Assembly: GCA_039029535.1 (NCBI GenBank)
Contig: JBCCFW010000069.1
Location: 1 to 34,987, forward strand
Direction: 5' to 3'
Source: JBCCFW01 sp039029535
GTDB taxonomy: Bacteria > Acidobacteriota > JBCCFW01
Length of the DNA stretch: 34,987 nt
A program made the translations under genes and the position numbers. The notes beneath the pieces were generated by a model. The model was not told the DNA's origin. It did no database searches and saw nothing but the letters and a program-made list of their open reading frames with translations. Position 1 is the stretch's first letter; each line of letters opens with the position of its first letter. Positions 34,618 to 34,987 of this stretch are shown here, piece by piece.

Positions 34618-34987
34618 AATAGTGACGTAGACAGCGATCATAATAGTCTGCTGAACAGCATTACTTTGTCTCTGGTTTCGTGAGTAGGAGGCTGGTGAGT
34701 GGGAGTTTGGAACGCTGCAGTCGCCGAGGCAGTGTGTGTGTATAGCTTGCAAGTCAGGCAAGCTCATCAAAAGGCACACTAGACCTCATTGAAAATATCC
34801 TTTAGTAGTATTGTAATTTTTAGTGCATATAGGTTTCGCTGCCTAGTGTGGTATGTATTTGTGATGCTGCTGCTTAGTCACGCCAACTATTTGCCACAAT
34901 CGTGTTGTAATAGCATCCACAAAAACAGTTGCCTGGTATTTGTCATGGTTGAATGTATTGTTACTTGCATGCTGTGCAGGAGTTTGG
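34508..34987. other. AT-richer foreign sequence, probable assembly chimera
   Basis: GC content falls from about 70 % to about 40 % (about 33-42 % in the lines I counted) within a few bases of 34505, in the middle of the prfC reading frame. The tract has no convincing bacterial gene, ribosome-binding site or RNA gene. It has frequent stops, short TG runs (for example TGTGTGTGTA at about 34735) and looks like eukaryotic non-coding DNA. No inverted repeats or transposase coding suggest an inserted element. GGAGTTTGG occurs twice (about 34702 and at the end), which is not informative. Confidence 0.7.

Noticed and set aside
34505..34987. Insertion sequence or prophage interrupting prfC
   Set aside because: No transposase or integrase coding, no terminal inverted repeat and no target duplication visible; composition looks eukaryotic and the window ends without return to prfC.

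Overview
The window is high-GC bacterial DNA (roughly 68-70 % by eye) up to about position 34,505. It then changes abruptly to AT-richer, gene-poor sequence that looks foreign. Gene style suggests a large-genome Gram-negative bacterium such as Myxococcota or Planctomycetota: CHAT-STAND-TPR giants, a beta-helix protein with an IPTL-type sorting tail, a large beta-propeller/di-haem cytochrome, a zf-TFIIB protein, and frequent GTG starts with 4-nt overlaps. The sequence alone does not decide the phylum.

Layout. 1-490 (-): 5' part of an exported TPR protein cut by the window edge. 730-1275 (-): small double zinc-ribbon protein. 1540-5172 (+): large secreted beta-propeller/di-haem c-type cytochrome, followed by a strong hairpin. 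5366-10449 (-): tetR-MFP-RND efflux operon with a palindromic candidate operator. 10558-12090 (+): polytopic GT39-like membrane protein. 12094-13614 (-): secreted beta-helix protein with an IPTL-CTERM-like tail.

13779-26762 (+) is the most interesting region. It holds three paralogous 1,200-1,370-residue proteins, each with a CHAT (caspase-like) protease domain, a STAND/NB-ARC-like NTPase and a TPR array. Between copies 2 and 3 lie an ECF-type sigma factor and a 69-residue soluble zinc-finger (HX3CX2C) anti-sigma candidate, coupled to their neighbours by 4-nt overlaps or a 4-nt gap. Copies 1 and 2 are each preceded by a nearly identical 36-bp promoter-like block. A sensor ATPase that controls a protease encoded with a sigma/anti-sigma pair recalls the logic of Craspase (TPR-CHAT, Csx30, sigma factor), but without CRISPR. 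My hypothesis is a CRISPR-independent, protease-gated transcriptional stress or defence switch.

26769-27812 (-): ureohydrolase (agmatinase/arginase family). 28027-33025 (+): an operon for a molybdenum hydroxylase resembling 4-hydroxybenzoyl-CoA reductase. It contains the 2Fe-2S subunit, the Mo subunit with an unusual Glu-to-Gln change at the expected catalytic position, and an FAD/4Fe-4S subunit broken by a one-base frameshift. A lipoprotein cytochrome c and a thioredoxin-like 2Fe-2S ferredoxin follow. 33022-34617 (+): peptide chain release factor 3 (prfC), whose last 30-40 residues are replaced by unrelated sequence at the composition break. 34,508-34,987 is most simply an assembly chimera or contaminant.
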